From: Heterotrichella gracilis
Taxonomy: Eukaryota; Sar; Xanthophyceae; Tribonematales; Xanthonemataceae
NCBI GenBank assembly: GCA_032358255.1
Contig: JAULBX010011100.1
Location: 270,294 to 334,293 of the forward strand
Direction of reading: 5' to 3'
Length of the DNA: 64,000 bases
The notes under the pieces are model-generated. The model did no database searches. It saw nothing but the letters and a program-made list of their open reading frames with translations, and had not been told where the DNA came from. The translations under genes were made by a program, and so were the position numbers. Each line of letters starts with the position of its first letter. Position 1 is the first letter of the stretch. This document shows, in pieces, positions 21,601 through 33,332 of the stretch.

Positions 21601-23076
21601 TAGTATTTCTTACCCAGGGCAGTGGGGTGTGGCATGTTCCAGCTTACACAATATGTGACATGGCGTCATGTGGGTGCACCCTAGATTCTAAACCCTGATT
21701 CTTACACCCTGTGACGTGGCACATGTGGGTGCAGATGATGACCGTGATGCAGGCGAGGGTGGTGAGGTGTGCAGCAACGGCGCCAGGGTCAAGCGCCGCA
21801 AGAACACCAAGCACATCACCCTGGCATTCCTGGAGGAAGGGGGGTACTTTGACCTGCCAATCCAGGTGAGCCAGCCGGTGAACCCTAAACCCTAAAACTG
21901 ACTAGTCCTGGTGTGTTGCGACATGTGGCTGACAGCACTTAGCAGTGGCAGTTGCAATTGTGCCTTTGCAGTAGCCGTGACCCAGGAGGATATATTTTCA
22001 ACCCTGTTTTCAATGCTGTCATCGTACCGATGCTATCATTGTGCAGCAATTGCCAACCATCCCTGCGCTGTGTCTCCAACGCACTGCATTGCCATTACAC
22101 ATCTCGGCAATCGATTAGCAAATGATGAAATGCTCCCTCCTGCAGGATGCCGCCATCCGCCTCTCGGTGGGTGTGACCACGTTAAAGAAGATCTGCAGGT
22201 CCCAGGGAGTTGGCCGCTGGCCCTTCAGGAAGCGCAACAGCTTGGACAAGCTGATTGAGAAGACCAAGCAGTTCATGCCCGGCACGGACACCTCCAACAC
22301 CGTGCACCGCGAGATGTGCCTGCAGACGCTGGAGCAGGAGAGGAACATCCTCAAGGTGAGGCCGCTGTCAAAGGGTTTAAGCGTTTAGGGTTTAAGGTTT
22401 GGATTGTGGCACTGTGCCTGCAGACGCTGGAGCAGGAGAGGAACATCCTCAAGGTGAAGCCACTGCCGGGGCTGGCTTGTGTTACCACCTGGTGTTACTG
22501 TGATGCCACCGCCAGCAATTTAGTATCAGTCATTTGAGGGGGACCAACGGTTGATGGTTCAATAAGAAGGAAATTGTGGGGGAAACCGCTTTTGTTGCCC
22601 AGTCTACAAAATCCAGTGAAAATGCGTTCCTAATGTCTCAATACTGCCTCTGTATGCTTGCATGCACAAGACCCACAGCACTACCCACCACCTACCACTC
22701 ATGATGCGCCCACCACTGGATACACAACATGATACATCACCAACCATTACCGTCACTTGGATGCATCACTTGCAAGTCCATGGACGCCGCACAGCAATCT
22801 ACTGCCTCTCAGGTGAGGAAGGACAAGGACATCGATCCCGACATAAAAAAGTACCGCCAGCTTGTGTTCAAGATGAACTACAAGATCAAAAAGGTGCCCA
22901 AGAGCAAGAGGCCCAGGATGGGCGAGAACATCTCCAAATTCTCCCCCACAGGCTCGCAAACAGGCGCCACCGTTGCGTCAGTGCCAAAGCTAGGCGGCCC
23001 CTACCCTCAGCTTGCAAGCGCCAGCAGGCCAATACCCACACGCGTATCTTCACGCCGCATCCATGCCAACGCGTAG
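18653..23076 (+). CDS. RWP-RK domain transcription factor
   Basis: Eight exons (18653-19285, 19451-19856, 20150-20433, 20669-20829, 21043-21296, 21735-21865, 22146-22355, 22813-23076) join in phase to 780 aa. The RWP-RK domain (about residues 605-660) starts HITLAFLEEGGYFDLPI. It continues with DAAIRLSVGVTTLKKICR and the signature GRWPFRKRNSLDKL, where F replaces the usual Y. RWP-RK proteins are DNA-binding regulators of nitrogen responses and sexual differentiation in green plants and algae. Upstream are low-complexity Ser/Ala/Pro regions, basic RGRKRKAT, an acidic Asp/Glu run (about 360-385) and DELSEDEDFDDQDDEDDE. After the domain comes a short coiled coil (TLEQERNILK) and a basic tail. 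No GAF or PB1 domain is seen, so it is closer to the RKD/MID-type than to full NIN-like proteins. Several introns hold telomere-like tracts. The start could be a later Met. Confidence 0.85.
19842..20025. repeat. telomere-like tracts of both orientations in RWP-RK intron 2
   Basis: CCCTAAA units begin directly after the donor (19861-19905), followed by a weak copy of the exon end (AGCTGCAACTC at about 19910 against AGCCGCAACTC at 19840). At 19998-20025 the same intron carries the opposite orientation (GGGGTTAGGGTTTAGGG). Confidence 0.65.
20548..20580 (+). repeat. CCCTAAA-like tract in RWP-RK intron 3
   Basis: Four degenerate units (CCTTAAACCCTACACCCTAACCCTC) lie about 90 bp before the acceptor at 20668. 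No border copy is evident. Confidence 0.6.
21655..21734 (+). repeat. duplicated acceptor border around CCCTAAA tract
   Basis: GTGACATGGCGTCATGTGGG and the following TGCA (21655-21678) recur as GTGACGTGGCACATGTGGG plus TGCAG at 21711-21734, where the second copy is the working acceptor of exon 6. Between them is a degenerate CCCTAAA tract (21676-21710). Confidence 0.75.
22312..22466 (+). repeat. duplicated exon-7/donor border with TTTAGGG tract; cryptic exon
   Basis: The last about 40 coding bases of exon 7 plus donor (22314-22366) are repeated nearly exactly at 22418-22468, separated by GGGTTTAAGCGTTTAGGG. The second copy has a usable CTGCAG acceptor and GTGAAG donor bracketing exactly 30 nt. 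It would add a second TLEQERNILK in frame if spliced in. Confidence 0.85.
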
Positions 23077-24335
23077 ATCTAGAGTGGTGGCGTGGCGTGG
23101 CTACCCACAGGCTCCAGCTGGGTGTATCTGTCGATGAGCACCTGTTGGACTGATGTACCCGGGATAGCAGCACTGCGGCAGTGACTCCACATTGGCTTCA
23201 AAACTCAAATAAATTCAATTGACCTGATGCCAGAAGTGCTGGTGTGATGGTACCTGATTGACCATATTTTTTTATCCTGTCCATGATTCCAGCTGGAGCA
23301 CTGCAATGACTTACAATGACACACCCATGATTACGCATGCTTTCCGTGACATAGCAACGTTTATATAATTTTTGCATGTATTTTACTGATTTTCTTATCT
23401 CTTATGTGGTTTATTTGTGTTTTCAAATAAATGTGCGATATCGTGCCCAAGCCTTGGGAAAGGGAGTCGTCCGCCAGTGGCGTTCATTCAAGGGGCTTGC
23501 ATGGTACTACAGCTTACGTTATAACTGTTAGACTAAGACTTTGGTACTTAGTATCCGTGAAGGGATTTTGTGAAAATTCTTGACAAATGGGTTCCACGCA
23601 CGTGGCAATGACAATTTACAGTTGACGACACAAATCGTTCAAATTTTTGTACTTACAAATGCATCATGCAATGACCCGCATGCATGCATAAATCCATTTG
23701 AATTTGTCACTTTTACTGCTGCCCTATTTTCTGGTGCATTGCTGTGCCTGCAGATTTTTATCGTATACTAGCTGATGTATTAGCCTAGGCATAACGCTAG
23801 CTAATGCTTAGTACAGCAGACATTTTCATTTCCAAGACCTCTAGCCACAGCCTAGTTCTAGCCAAATCGTTTCTAGCCTAGTTTTAGTCTCAACAATAGA
23901 AGGAACATCAGGCTGAGATTTCATACAGTTCAACATGTGGTTGCTCCAAAGGGGCCTGAAAAAGACACGTGTACTATATAGGCTATATCTGTTTGCGTGC
24001 ATTTGGCGTTGCAAAATGCAAATTATGGGCATCTAGTCATGGGCCTCGATCACGATGCACGATGACCGCTTGTAGTAGGATACCGTATGGTGTAAACGTA
24101 TATATGAATACATGGCATGGTTTGACTAGTACCAGGCCCGCCATATGGCACGTCAGCAATTAATTCTCGGGATCAACAGCATTGGTCCATTGCAATGGCG
24201 AGCTGTGCGCAGTGTAGGGTCTGATTGAATTGCATATATGTACACCGTCACGGTCTGATTGAATTGCATATGTATGCCGTCGGCGACAGGGTGCTTGTCA
24301 AAGAGCACAGACAACTCTTTGGATCTGATTATGTG
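23077..24335. other. convergent intergenic stretch
   Basis: Holds the 3' flanks of the RWP-RK (+) and asparaginase (-) genes. A two-copy direct repeat (GGTCTGATTGAATTGCATAT, 24218 and 24252) lies near the right end. No gene is seen. Confidence 0.5.
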
Positions 24336-27047
24336 TCACTGAAATATCAAGTTGAACCCCACAGGGTCAATGGCATTCCCAATGAGTGGGTCATCCGATG
24401 GTATCCTCACCATGCTGTCGGGCTTGGATTTTGGAAGAGACATTCTGAAAATGAGGAGATTCCTGGCTTGTATAGCACTCAAGTTCTCATACCCGCTCAA
24501 AGTGAAGCCCTTGGACTCGTACTTGTCTTTGCTGCCTTTGTACAGGAAGTCGTCGTAGTTTGATCCTGTGGCGCATCGTGTAACCAGGACAATCGGCAGC
24601 TGGGAGGTCCACTTGGGCGACAAGAGATCGACAAGTTGATGTGGGATGCTCCCCGTTCCTGCACCTGCAGCCACAAGTCAGTCCAATTAAATTGATCTTG
24701 GATATTTGACAGCTGCGACGGCAGCGCTGATGATCGCTATTGATACTGTCCATTTACAAATTGCAAGTGGTGGCGTGGTGCGGTGAAAATACTTCCGACA
24801 GTCTGCATGACGCCAGGGACTTGTGCTGCCAAGCAGCTGAACATACCTGAACTGTCCCTGTGGGGAGCACAGTGGGGATTGAGACACTGACAGTGGGGAT
24901 TGAGACACAGAGTCTGGTCAGCCATAGATGAGTCCCAACGACTATGATGTACACCGTATACGCTTTCCAGATCGAATCAATGCACTGCTTCATGTATCAA
25001 GATTCTTCTGATCAAATGCGTGTTTCTTATACCTCATGTGCGCTACCTGTACTCACCTGCAATCACGAGTCCATCAATGGCATGTAGCAGCTCCTCGGGA
25101 AGGAAAGTAGACACAGTCACTGTCCAGATGCAGACCCTGCTGCGCAAATCAGCCAGTAGCAGTGACGAGAAATCTTCAAAACGGCTGACAGGCGCTTGGT
25201 AATAGAACATTGGCACTCCCACCCTCATCTGCCCTGCATGAAAGGATAATCCGCATTCATCAACACACCTCGTGCAGGTGAACAATTATACATGGAATAT
25301 CAATACTTGGCGTGTCATTAATTGAGATTACTGATAGTATGATACAACAAAAAATCATCACACAGGTTGACCACCAGGTACAAGATAAATGGCGGGATTA
25401 CACATCAGTACAGAATTGGGACTTTTTGCCCAGTGATTTCGGGGCCTGCCATTGTGCCCCTGGCATGCTTGCAGACACCAGATGGCAGTGCGCGGTTCCA
25501 AGGCAGCTGCAGCTGACAACAAATCCTACCGATGGGTCCAGGGTGCGATTGGAAAGCGCCCATCAACTGGCTGTCTGCTTTGCGCACATATGTGGCGAGG
25601 TGGATGTCATCATTGATAACAACCAGGGTCCCTGATTGACTTGCTTCAACCGATGCAGCAACCTGCACAAACAAGCGGCGGGGGTAGTGGGAAAGATAAT
25701 CCGATTTGATGTACCATGGTGGCAAACCAACAGACAGCGTGTATGGCATCACATTTTTCACTGGCGTCATGGTGTTTACCCATGCGCAAGGTCCATCATC
25801 GTGCGTGATCCTGAGGAAGATTCATGCACGCACCATGCTGATATAATAAAGTGCTTGTGCATTGTGCGGGTGCAACAAAGGCTGGCACGGTACCTTGAAG
25901 CTGTCTTCAACGTTTGCAACCCCGTCATAGCCTGTGATGTCTTGAGGCTTCATGGCGCCCGTCACCACCAGCGACTTTTGGTGCTGCAGCAGTGCAGCAT
26001 TGAGCAGCAGGCTCAGGCAGATGGCCAGTTCCTCCAGAGTGTCTGTGCCGGTGATGACCACAAAGCCATCAAAGTCTGCGGAAAGGTTGACAGTGCATCA
26101 AACATTTTTGCAATTGTAAGCAAAAAAGAGGTATAATTCTGTGGAGTACTGCTATAACCACACGCAACAGAGGTTGTTGCTACTTAGAAGTTCTAAACCC
26201 TAAAATATCAAACCTCAGGTTTGGAAGCACTAGGGTACTTCATTGACAGCTGTGGAAGCTAAGTCAAGGAGGAGACAAAGTGGATCCTGGCAGGCGTTGG
26301 AGTCAAACTATGTGCGGATGGCATGCCACGCGTTTGTGTTCATGTGTGTGCACCATCAATAGCACGTTGGCATGTGTTTAGTACTAACCGCAAGCGACTA
26401 TACGCGCTCCACTAGTGCAGTACACGTATTGCACCAATAATAACACAATGAAGTGTCTGACAAGAAGCACTGCGCAGCCACTGCGACCTGCTTTTGTGCA
26501 GACGTACACCGCTGATGAATGCAGTAGGGTAAACACAGGCTTGGCACAGCAAATTAATCTCTGGCACTACACAGCAGGGCCAATATTAAAGGCAGCAGGT
26601 CAAGCTAGGCTGCAAGCAGGGTGTTGCTTTACTGTTACCAACTGCATGCCAGTCACCTGCCAACTGCTCTGTCACAATGTCCTTGATGGCAAAAATTGTA
26701 TCGAAGACAAGTTCAGCCCCTGACCTCACAGCAAGCTCGACAACCTCTACAGGCCTGCGGGTCACTAGTCTCGGGTTAGTCTTGGCTATTCAAGGTACAC
26801 CTGGTGACAAGCATCCTGATATCACCACCCTAAAGCAAGTGAGCGGATAGGTGCTTTCATAGCCTTGTGATAAGCAAGCTGCGACACCACCCCATCCAAC
26901 GTTCCTGTGTATGTGAGCAGGTAGCCTGATTTCCACGGTTTTTAGCCAGGTGGAAGGTTCGGAAGTCAGCTCCATGCGTTGAGAGGCTGGCACATGGCCT
27001 TGGAATATGGTGCCACCGGTTGTGATTGCCAGCAAACGAGAAGTCAT
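24336..27047 (-). CDS. L-asparaginase (bacterial-type, Thr-dependent)
   Basis: In transcript order: first exon from 27047 (3' border unresolved), then 26754-26657, 26075-25894, 25662-25530, 25233-25057 and 24664-24336, the last five joined in phase. Bacterial-type asparaginases hydrolyse asparagine to aspartate and ammonia through two Thr nucleophiles. Visible: AITTGGTI near the start (first Thr), FVVITGTDTLEELA (Thr-Asp pair), SLVVTGAMKPQD, then LVVINDDIHLATYVRKADS with the expected Lys. Near the C-terminus come GTGSIPHQLVDLL and LSAIQARNLLIF. The segment after TGGTI is unusual, and between 26990 and 26760 I cannot place the splice sites, so residues there are uncertain. No signal peptide is obvious, so it is probably cytosolic. 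Intron 5 contains a 22-bp tandem pair (24869-24912). Confidence 0.8.
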
Positions 27048-27539
27048 TGTGAACGGTTTGTGTTGTCACAGTCAGACTGGTCTTGTGGCTTTTTGTGGCA
27101 TTTAGGCTGCAGGATACCTGGCAAATGCACATGCATGCATGCATCGAAGTACATGTGGCATTCCGGCCGTCAAAGAGCGTGCAGCACTAGCTCCTGTTTG
27201 CTGGTGCGACCTAGTGTGCATTTCAATCACCATCAGTAGGGGTGCATTTGCTCAAAACACCCCAATATACCGTTTCTTATGTCCAGATCTGCTCACCAAG
27301 GGTTTGACCCCGTTAGGTTTCGCCTATGATACCTCCTTGACAGCTCCCTCGCTGTTTAAAATTCGACAGCGTTTCTGGCCTTCCTTCAAGAGCCTTTCTT
27401 GGAACGAGGTGGTTTCCATTGCTCACAAGCTACGTGCAAAGGCTACGAAAGCTTACTCCTCTGCTTCGTGGGTTTCGTGACTCCACTGACCACCAACTGG
27501 TGGTTGACCTTGAGTCGCTCACCGCACCAGCAAGCAAAC
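27048..27539. promoter_or_regulatory. shared region between divergent asparaginase and centrin
   Basis: The 492 bp between the two start codons must hold both promoters and 5' leaders. A CATGCATGCATGCATC run lies at 27130-27145. An open frame crosses the region but does not resemble protein. Role inferred from position only. Confidence 0.4.
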
Positions 27540-28330
<791 letters not shown>

Positions 28331-28924
28331 AGCAGCTACATGCCAAACCAGCAGGTTTTGTGTTTCCACACCACCTCGCAGTCAGTAGCACCAAATTAGG
28401 CCTCTGCAGCTACTGCCCACATCTGTGTCTTGTACAAATCTGATGCGGCCAAGTGTGGGGCTTCACTTGGTCAAGTGCCTGTGCTGCAATATCGTGCAGA
28501 GCAGCGGACGGAGGGTGTGGTCACCGGCACCCTCCTTACCACTTGTATTCGGCTTGCAATACCAAGCTTGGAACTGACTGTTCCTATTTCATTGCTGTTA
28601 CACTTCTGAACGAACACTCTGTTTTTTTGCTGTTTAATTGCTGCCAACAAGAAGGTGGCTGCCAACGTGGGGTTTTGCAAGCCAAGTGCACTTTTGATAG
28701 GCAGTGTATATTCAGCGACATGTTACTGAGCCTGGGTGCGCCATGCTCAACCCAAGAGGCTTTCCTGGACAAGGGCTGTCCTTGTATATTCCGATTTTAC
28801 AAAATCACTTGTAACAATGACCAAAGCTGCATGTCAATACTGCATCGGGTATGGCAATAGTCAAATGCACCGCCAACCTTTCCACGAGGAGAAGCAGTGC
28901 AGGAGGGAAAGCTCAGTTGATTAG
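28331..28924. other. convergent 3' flanks of centrin and HOS1-like genes
   Basis: No gene seen. The 3' untranslated regions of both neighbours must end here. Confidence 0.5.
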
Positions 28925-31900
28925 TTAGTCCCAATCAATCTTCTTTTTCCCAACGCTGTGCACCCTTGCTCTTTTGTTCAGCCGTGCTGCTGACTTGGAG
29001 GCAGACGCCGAGACACCCAAAATTGACTCCAGTCCCTCAAACACTGGTGTGTTCAAGGGGGCAGCCTCCTGTGCAGCTGCTGCTGTCTCTCCTGTTTGCA
29101 AGACCCCACCCTCCGAAAACAATAGCGACCGCCCTGCAGCTGTGGCTTCGCCAAACAGGGTGTTTGGTCTCAAAGGTGTAGTAATTTGTTGAGCGCTGCC
29201 AGTGTTATTGGCAAAGGTAGGTGCTTCTTCCCTGTGGGCTGCGGACGCAGCGCTAGCCGCCCCTCTATGCAGTGCCTCCAGGGCTGTCTGTTGAAGTGGT
29301 TGAACTGGCTGTGGCAGAAGAGGTATGCTGGCCGCATCTGTGGCTGAGGCTACTAGGACAGGGAAGTCGATGCTGCTGGCAATACTAATGCTTGACAGGA
29401 TGGGCACACCGAGACTATCCACCTGCAGCAATGCACCAACAATCACACCTAAGTCAACAAATAATATCAACACAGCACTCTATCGGGACTTCACATTTGA
29501 AGCATGGTACAATCTGGATTAGCTACCGCAACATTACGACCCCCTCTGTCACCGGCAATGGCCATCCAATAGTGCTAGCAGCAAAGCGAGTACCATGCCA
29601 TCCACGGCATTATCGCACCTGCCCACTGCCAGCAGCAGCACCAGCAAGTTGCAATGTCGGGACACCAGTTGCAAGCTCATTCAGGCGCAAAGCTCTTTGT
29701 GGTGCTGGCAGAACGCTTGCAGCAGCCTGCAGGACCTCCAGTCTCTGTGATCCCAGCCTGTCATCGCCATTCTCAGCACCTGCACACACAATGATCATAT
29801 ATCAGAAATCAATTGTCACGATGATCTCCTGCTCATCGTCCTCGCCCAGCCAGACATTGACCCAAAATGCGCAAAACTAACCAGAGCAGCTCACAAACCC
29901 CCAAGGTTGCCATGTGCATATGCTAGCCACGCCTCGGTGGCTCTTATCCGTGTACAACATGCATACCTGAGGACCCACTGATGCTGGCATTTGCGTACAG
30001 CGCCTCAGGAATCCGGCCACGGTGCAGGTAATACAACGGCAGCAATGCTGATGCTCCGCCTTGCCCCTCATTTTTGAGCAAATTGACAATGATGTCTTCC
30101 TCCTCTACTGACAGAGGGAGCTCAATGATGCTGTGCAGGACGCTATTCTGGGCGGCCCATTCAAACAGCTGCATAAACAGATCCTGTAGTTGCACCCCCT
30201 GCTGGCCATCACCGACTTTGGAGCAGTACTGCTTCATCTGCATAATGGAGTGCGTTCTCGCTCATTGTTGGTTGAAGATATCCTCAACTGGCGAATCACC
30301 CAGCCCGTTTCAAGCAAAACCATGTTTAACTCAGTCACCGTGCATGCTGTGAAGCCAAATGAGATGCCATGCAAATGCTGATCCCACCTCCAGATATGCT
30401 TCTGCCAGCAGCCCACATTCAAGCTTGATTGTCATGCCCGACTTAGCCTCCTGCAGGTTGCTTGCAAACGCGCCATTCGCTGACCGTGCTCGCAGCATGA
30501 CGAGGGCGGTGTCAGTTCCTCCTCTCAAAGACACAACCTCAATGAGCTTGAATGGCAGGTCCGTGGCAGCTATGCCTGCAGCAATGGTGCAGGTTTAGCT
30601 GAGTGCTGTGGGAAATGCAATGGAATGCAATGCAATGATCGCATGTAGCAGATCAGTGTCCCTGGCCGTGCATGGAGGGATGGATGCATGGATTCCAAGT
30701 CTGGGTGATCCTTGTGGCCACCAGCTGCAGTCACATTAGCACTGGCTACTTACCTGGCAGAATTGCACAGGCCTGCTCCAGCGCAGCATATGCGGATGCG
30801 CCCAGAGCCGCTTCGTCCAACAAGAACCGTGCATGCCATCTCCTGACGGTGTCTTCTTGCAGAGCAAAGAAGTCCCTGGGCGGCAGGGTCAGTAAAATAA
30901 GGCGAAGACATGCCTTCCAGCAATACAGCCAGGTTGACCAATGAGGTGCGTGCCCCCCCAATTGTGCAAAGGTGATATTGGTTTTAGTTTTCCTGGTAAT
31001 TTCACCAGCAAAAACTTGCTGCACCAACCTGAAGTCATTGACGTCAAAGGTAATTCCACAGTCCAGCAGGTAATACATGAAGAAAGACAGTTTTGTGTCC
31101 AAGCTGTCAGCAGCTGTTGGGCCACCAAGGAACACTTCGAGCGCTTTCTCGATGGACCGCGGTGGGTACTGCATCGGCTCGCTCCCCTGCATGACATGGC
31201 GGGACCGTGAGCAAGGCAATCAAAGATAGGTTGGCATGGGGAGCTACAATGCCAATGAGGAGCAACCACTAGCCAACCTGTTGGGCCTGCAGCAAGGCGA
31301 GTGTGTCCTGGATGAAGAGTGTGACCGGCTGTGAGGCGGCCTTCCGCTTGTTGACCAACGCCCTCCACGCCTGCTCAGAGCTGTGCTTCCCAACCCCACT
31401 GTCGTTGTGCACCTTGCTCAGCACAAGCCACTGCAGGGCCTGCGCCACACCAGGTCGGGTATGAATCATGTGGCCAGCCAGCCCGCACAAGCAACAGTGA
31501 ACAAACCACACAGAGACACCCGCGGTCATGCCCTGTTGTTCCACTCACCTTGAGGTACTGCTGCAGCTGTTGGGCAACCATCAACAAGTCTGCCACGTTA
31601 GATCTACAAGAACGCACCCCACCAGTGAGAAAAGTTGACTTCACAGAGGCATGAGCTGCTGCGCAAAGCCATCTAACCGGTGCACCAGGGTTGCTGACCT
31701 TGAGGTTGCCAGGTTGGAGCCGGTGGCTTGTTGGCCCAGGGCCTGGAGCACCACAGCCACACTGCTGACTTGGCTCAGCTCCTGCCCCACCGCTGCGCTG
31801 TGCCTTGCAAACGCCAGGCCCTTGCTGTTGAGCTGCAGTGCGCGCTGCCTGCTCCTCTGCAGGAACTTCTCACACCACTTCCTGACACACTCCCCGTCCA

Positions 31901-32192
31901 TCAGATAGGCCTCCACGGGGTCGTTGGATGTGAACAGCGGGTCTGCACACACGCTGAAGACATAGTCCACGATGAGCGTGTCCAGGCCACTGGTGAGAGC
32001 CACGTCAAACACAGCGTGCAGCTTGTCCACGTCGTTGGAGACGGGCACCGAGGTGAGCCCAGCCCTCACGCAGTGGTTGCACAGTTGGGTCAGCAGTGTC
32101 TCCCCTTGATCCACAGAAAAGTAGTCCCGGGGGCTGCACGTTGCCAACCCCAACAACCCTGGTGCAATCATGGGGAATATTGCGTGCACCAC
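28925..32192 (-). CDS. HOS1: HOS1/ELYS-like nuclear-pore-associated protein, RING not seen
   Basis: Nine exons (32192-31699, 31603-31549, 31439-31278, 31186-31029, 30875-30754, 30575-30388, 30237-29967, 29779-29619, 29422-28925) join in phase to 702 aa. Plant HOS1 is a RING E3 ligase and nuclear-pore-associated factor with an ELYS-like helical region. Collinear matches from memory of that family: CVRAGLTS and DVDKLHAVFDVALTSGLDTL, SNDPVEAYLMD, VTLFIQDTLALLQ, LSFFMYYLLDCGITF and ALEQACAILPG. They continue with DTALVMLRARSANG, IKLECGLLAEAY, SIIELPLSVEEEDI and LLPLYYLHRGRIPEAL. The C-terminus (from about 538) is Ala/Ser/Pro-rich and ends in basic KKKIDWD. The region corresponding to the RING finger is missing: the frame starts just before the CVRAGL segment. 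An undetected upstream exon within 32193-33332 cannot be excluded. Confidence 0.78.
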
Positions 32193-33332
32193 TAGTGAAT
32201 ACGTGCCTGCAGGTGCGTATGCGCCTAAAGTGCGCGCTGCCTATGCCCAGTCTGATGAAGTGGAACCGGATTTGCAGTTGTTTGGAGCTGACCGCACCCA
32301 GCAAAGGAAGGTTTCGCCCAAATCACCTTCCAGTCTTGCACAAAGTAAAGGCAGCTGTGGTGCCTACCCTTGAGTGCTCGTAGTGAACCGTGCTTGCAAC
32401 TTTAAGCAAAACAGTCAATGCACAATGCATGCATATGCAGGTAATAGATGCAAATTATCAAAGACGGGGAGGATCCCTTGACTTATTTTTTTGTGTTTAT
32501 TACATACTCTGGTTATTCCAAGCATTTTGTTTGTGCAATGGATCAAGCACAGTTTGCTTGGATACCTAGCAGTGTTAGGGATTCCGAAGATACCAATGAC
32601 GCGTCACTGCTCTGGCATAACGGCTGTCGCAGTAAGCTTTAGTGCCAAGCAGCACTGTGGCTGCGGCAGAAAGGAACACTTTGAACAAGTGCATAGCATT
32701 ATAGATTGGGTTGCAGCTACAGGCAACTTCTGATAAGGCATAAAAGTAGTGGGCTTGGTGTAGCACCCTACTGCGACTATGCAAACTGTGTTAAGCTGTC
32801 TCATCTTCAAGCACGTTTCTTTCTAAATCCATACTGGCTCATGTTATCTCCTGATACTTGCATCTAGAACCGAGTTTATGAGACTATTCCAAGTGCACAC
32901 AGTGCTTTCTACGTACAAGCAGACGACCTGGCGCAATCAACAAGATATGTAGCTTAGAGAAATGGAAAAGCGTTGCTAGGTAACTGACCAAATACCAGGG
33001 TCACGCAACAAAAAGAGAATTGATAGCCTGTAAAGTACTTGAAAATTCTACAGGCCGTCCACATGACTGCCCAACTCTCTGCTGTAATTCTAGAGGTTTC
33101 ATCGCCACATACCAACGTATAATATACTTGACAGCCAGTGCAGCCAAAAGCAAGATTGCGCTGTCAAAGTCAAAACATGTATCAGATGATCGTCAAATAA
33201 AAATCAGCATCACAGGCGCAACGGGATAATATCACGGGTCACAAAACAGTCATAAAAAGATCACAGAAAGAATGTAGCCATGTCGCTGGGCATCAGAAGT
33301 TGTCATTTGCACGAGCGCACAGTACTGGGAGC
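32193..33332. other. intergenic stretch, no supported gene
   Basis: Lies upstream of the HOS1-like gene and downstream of the coiled-coil gene. I searched the minus strand for a Cys/His RING pattern and found none in any longer open frame. Confidence 0.45.
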
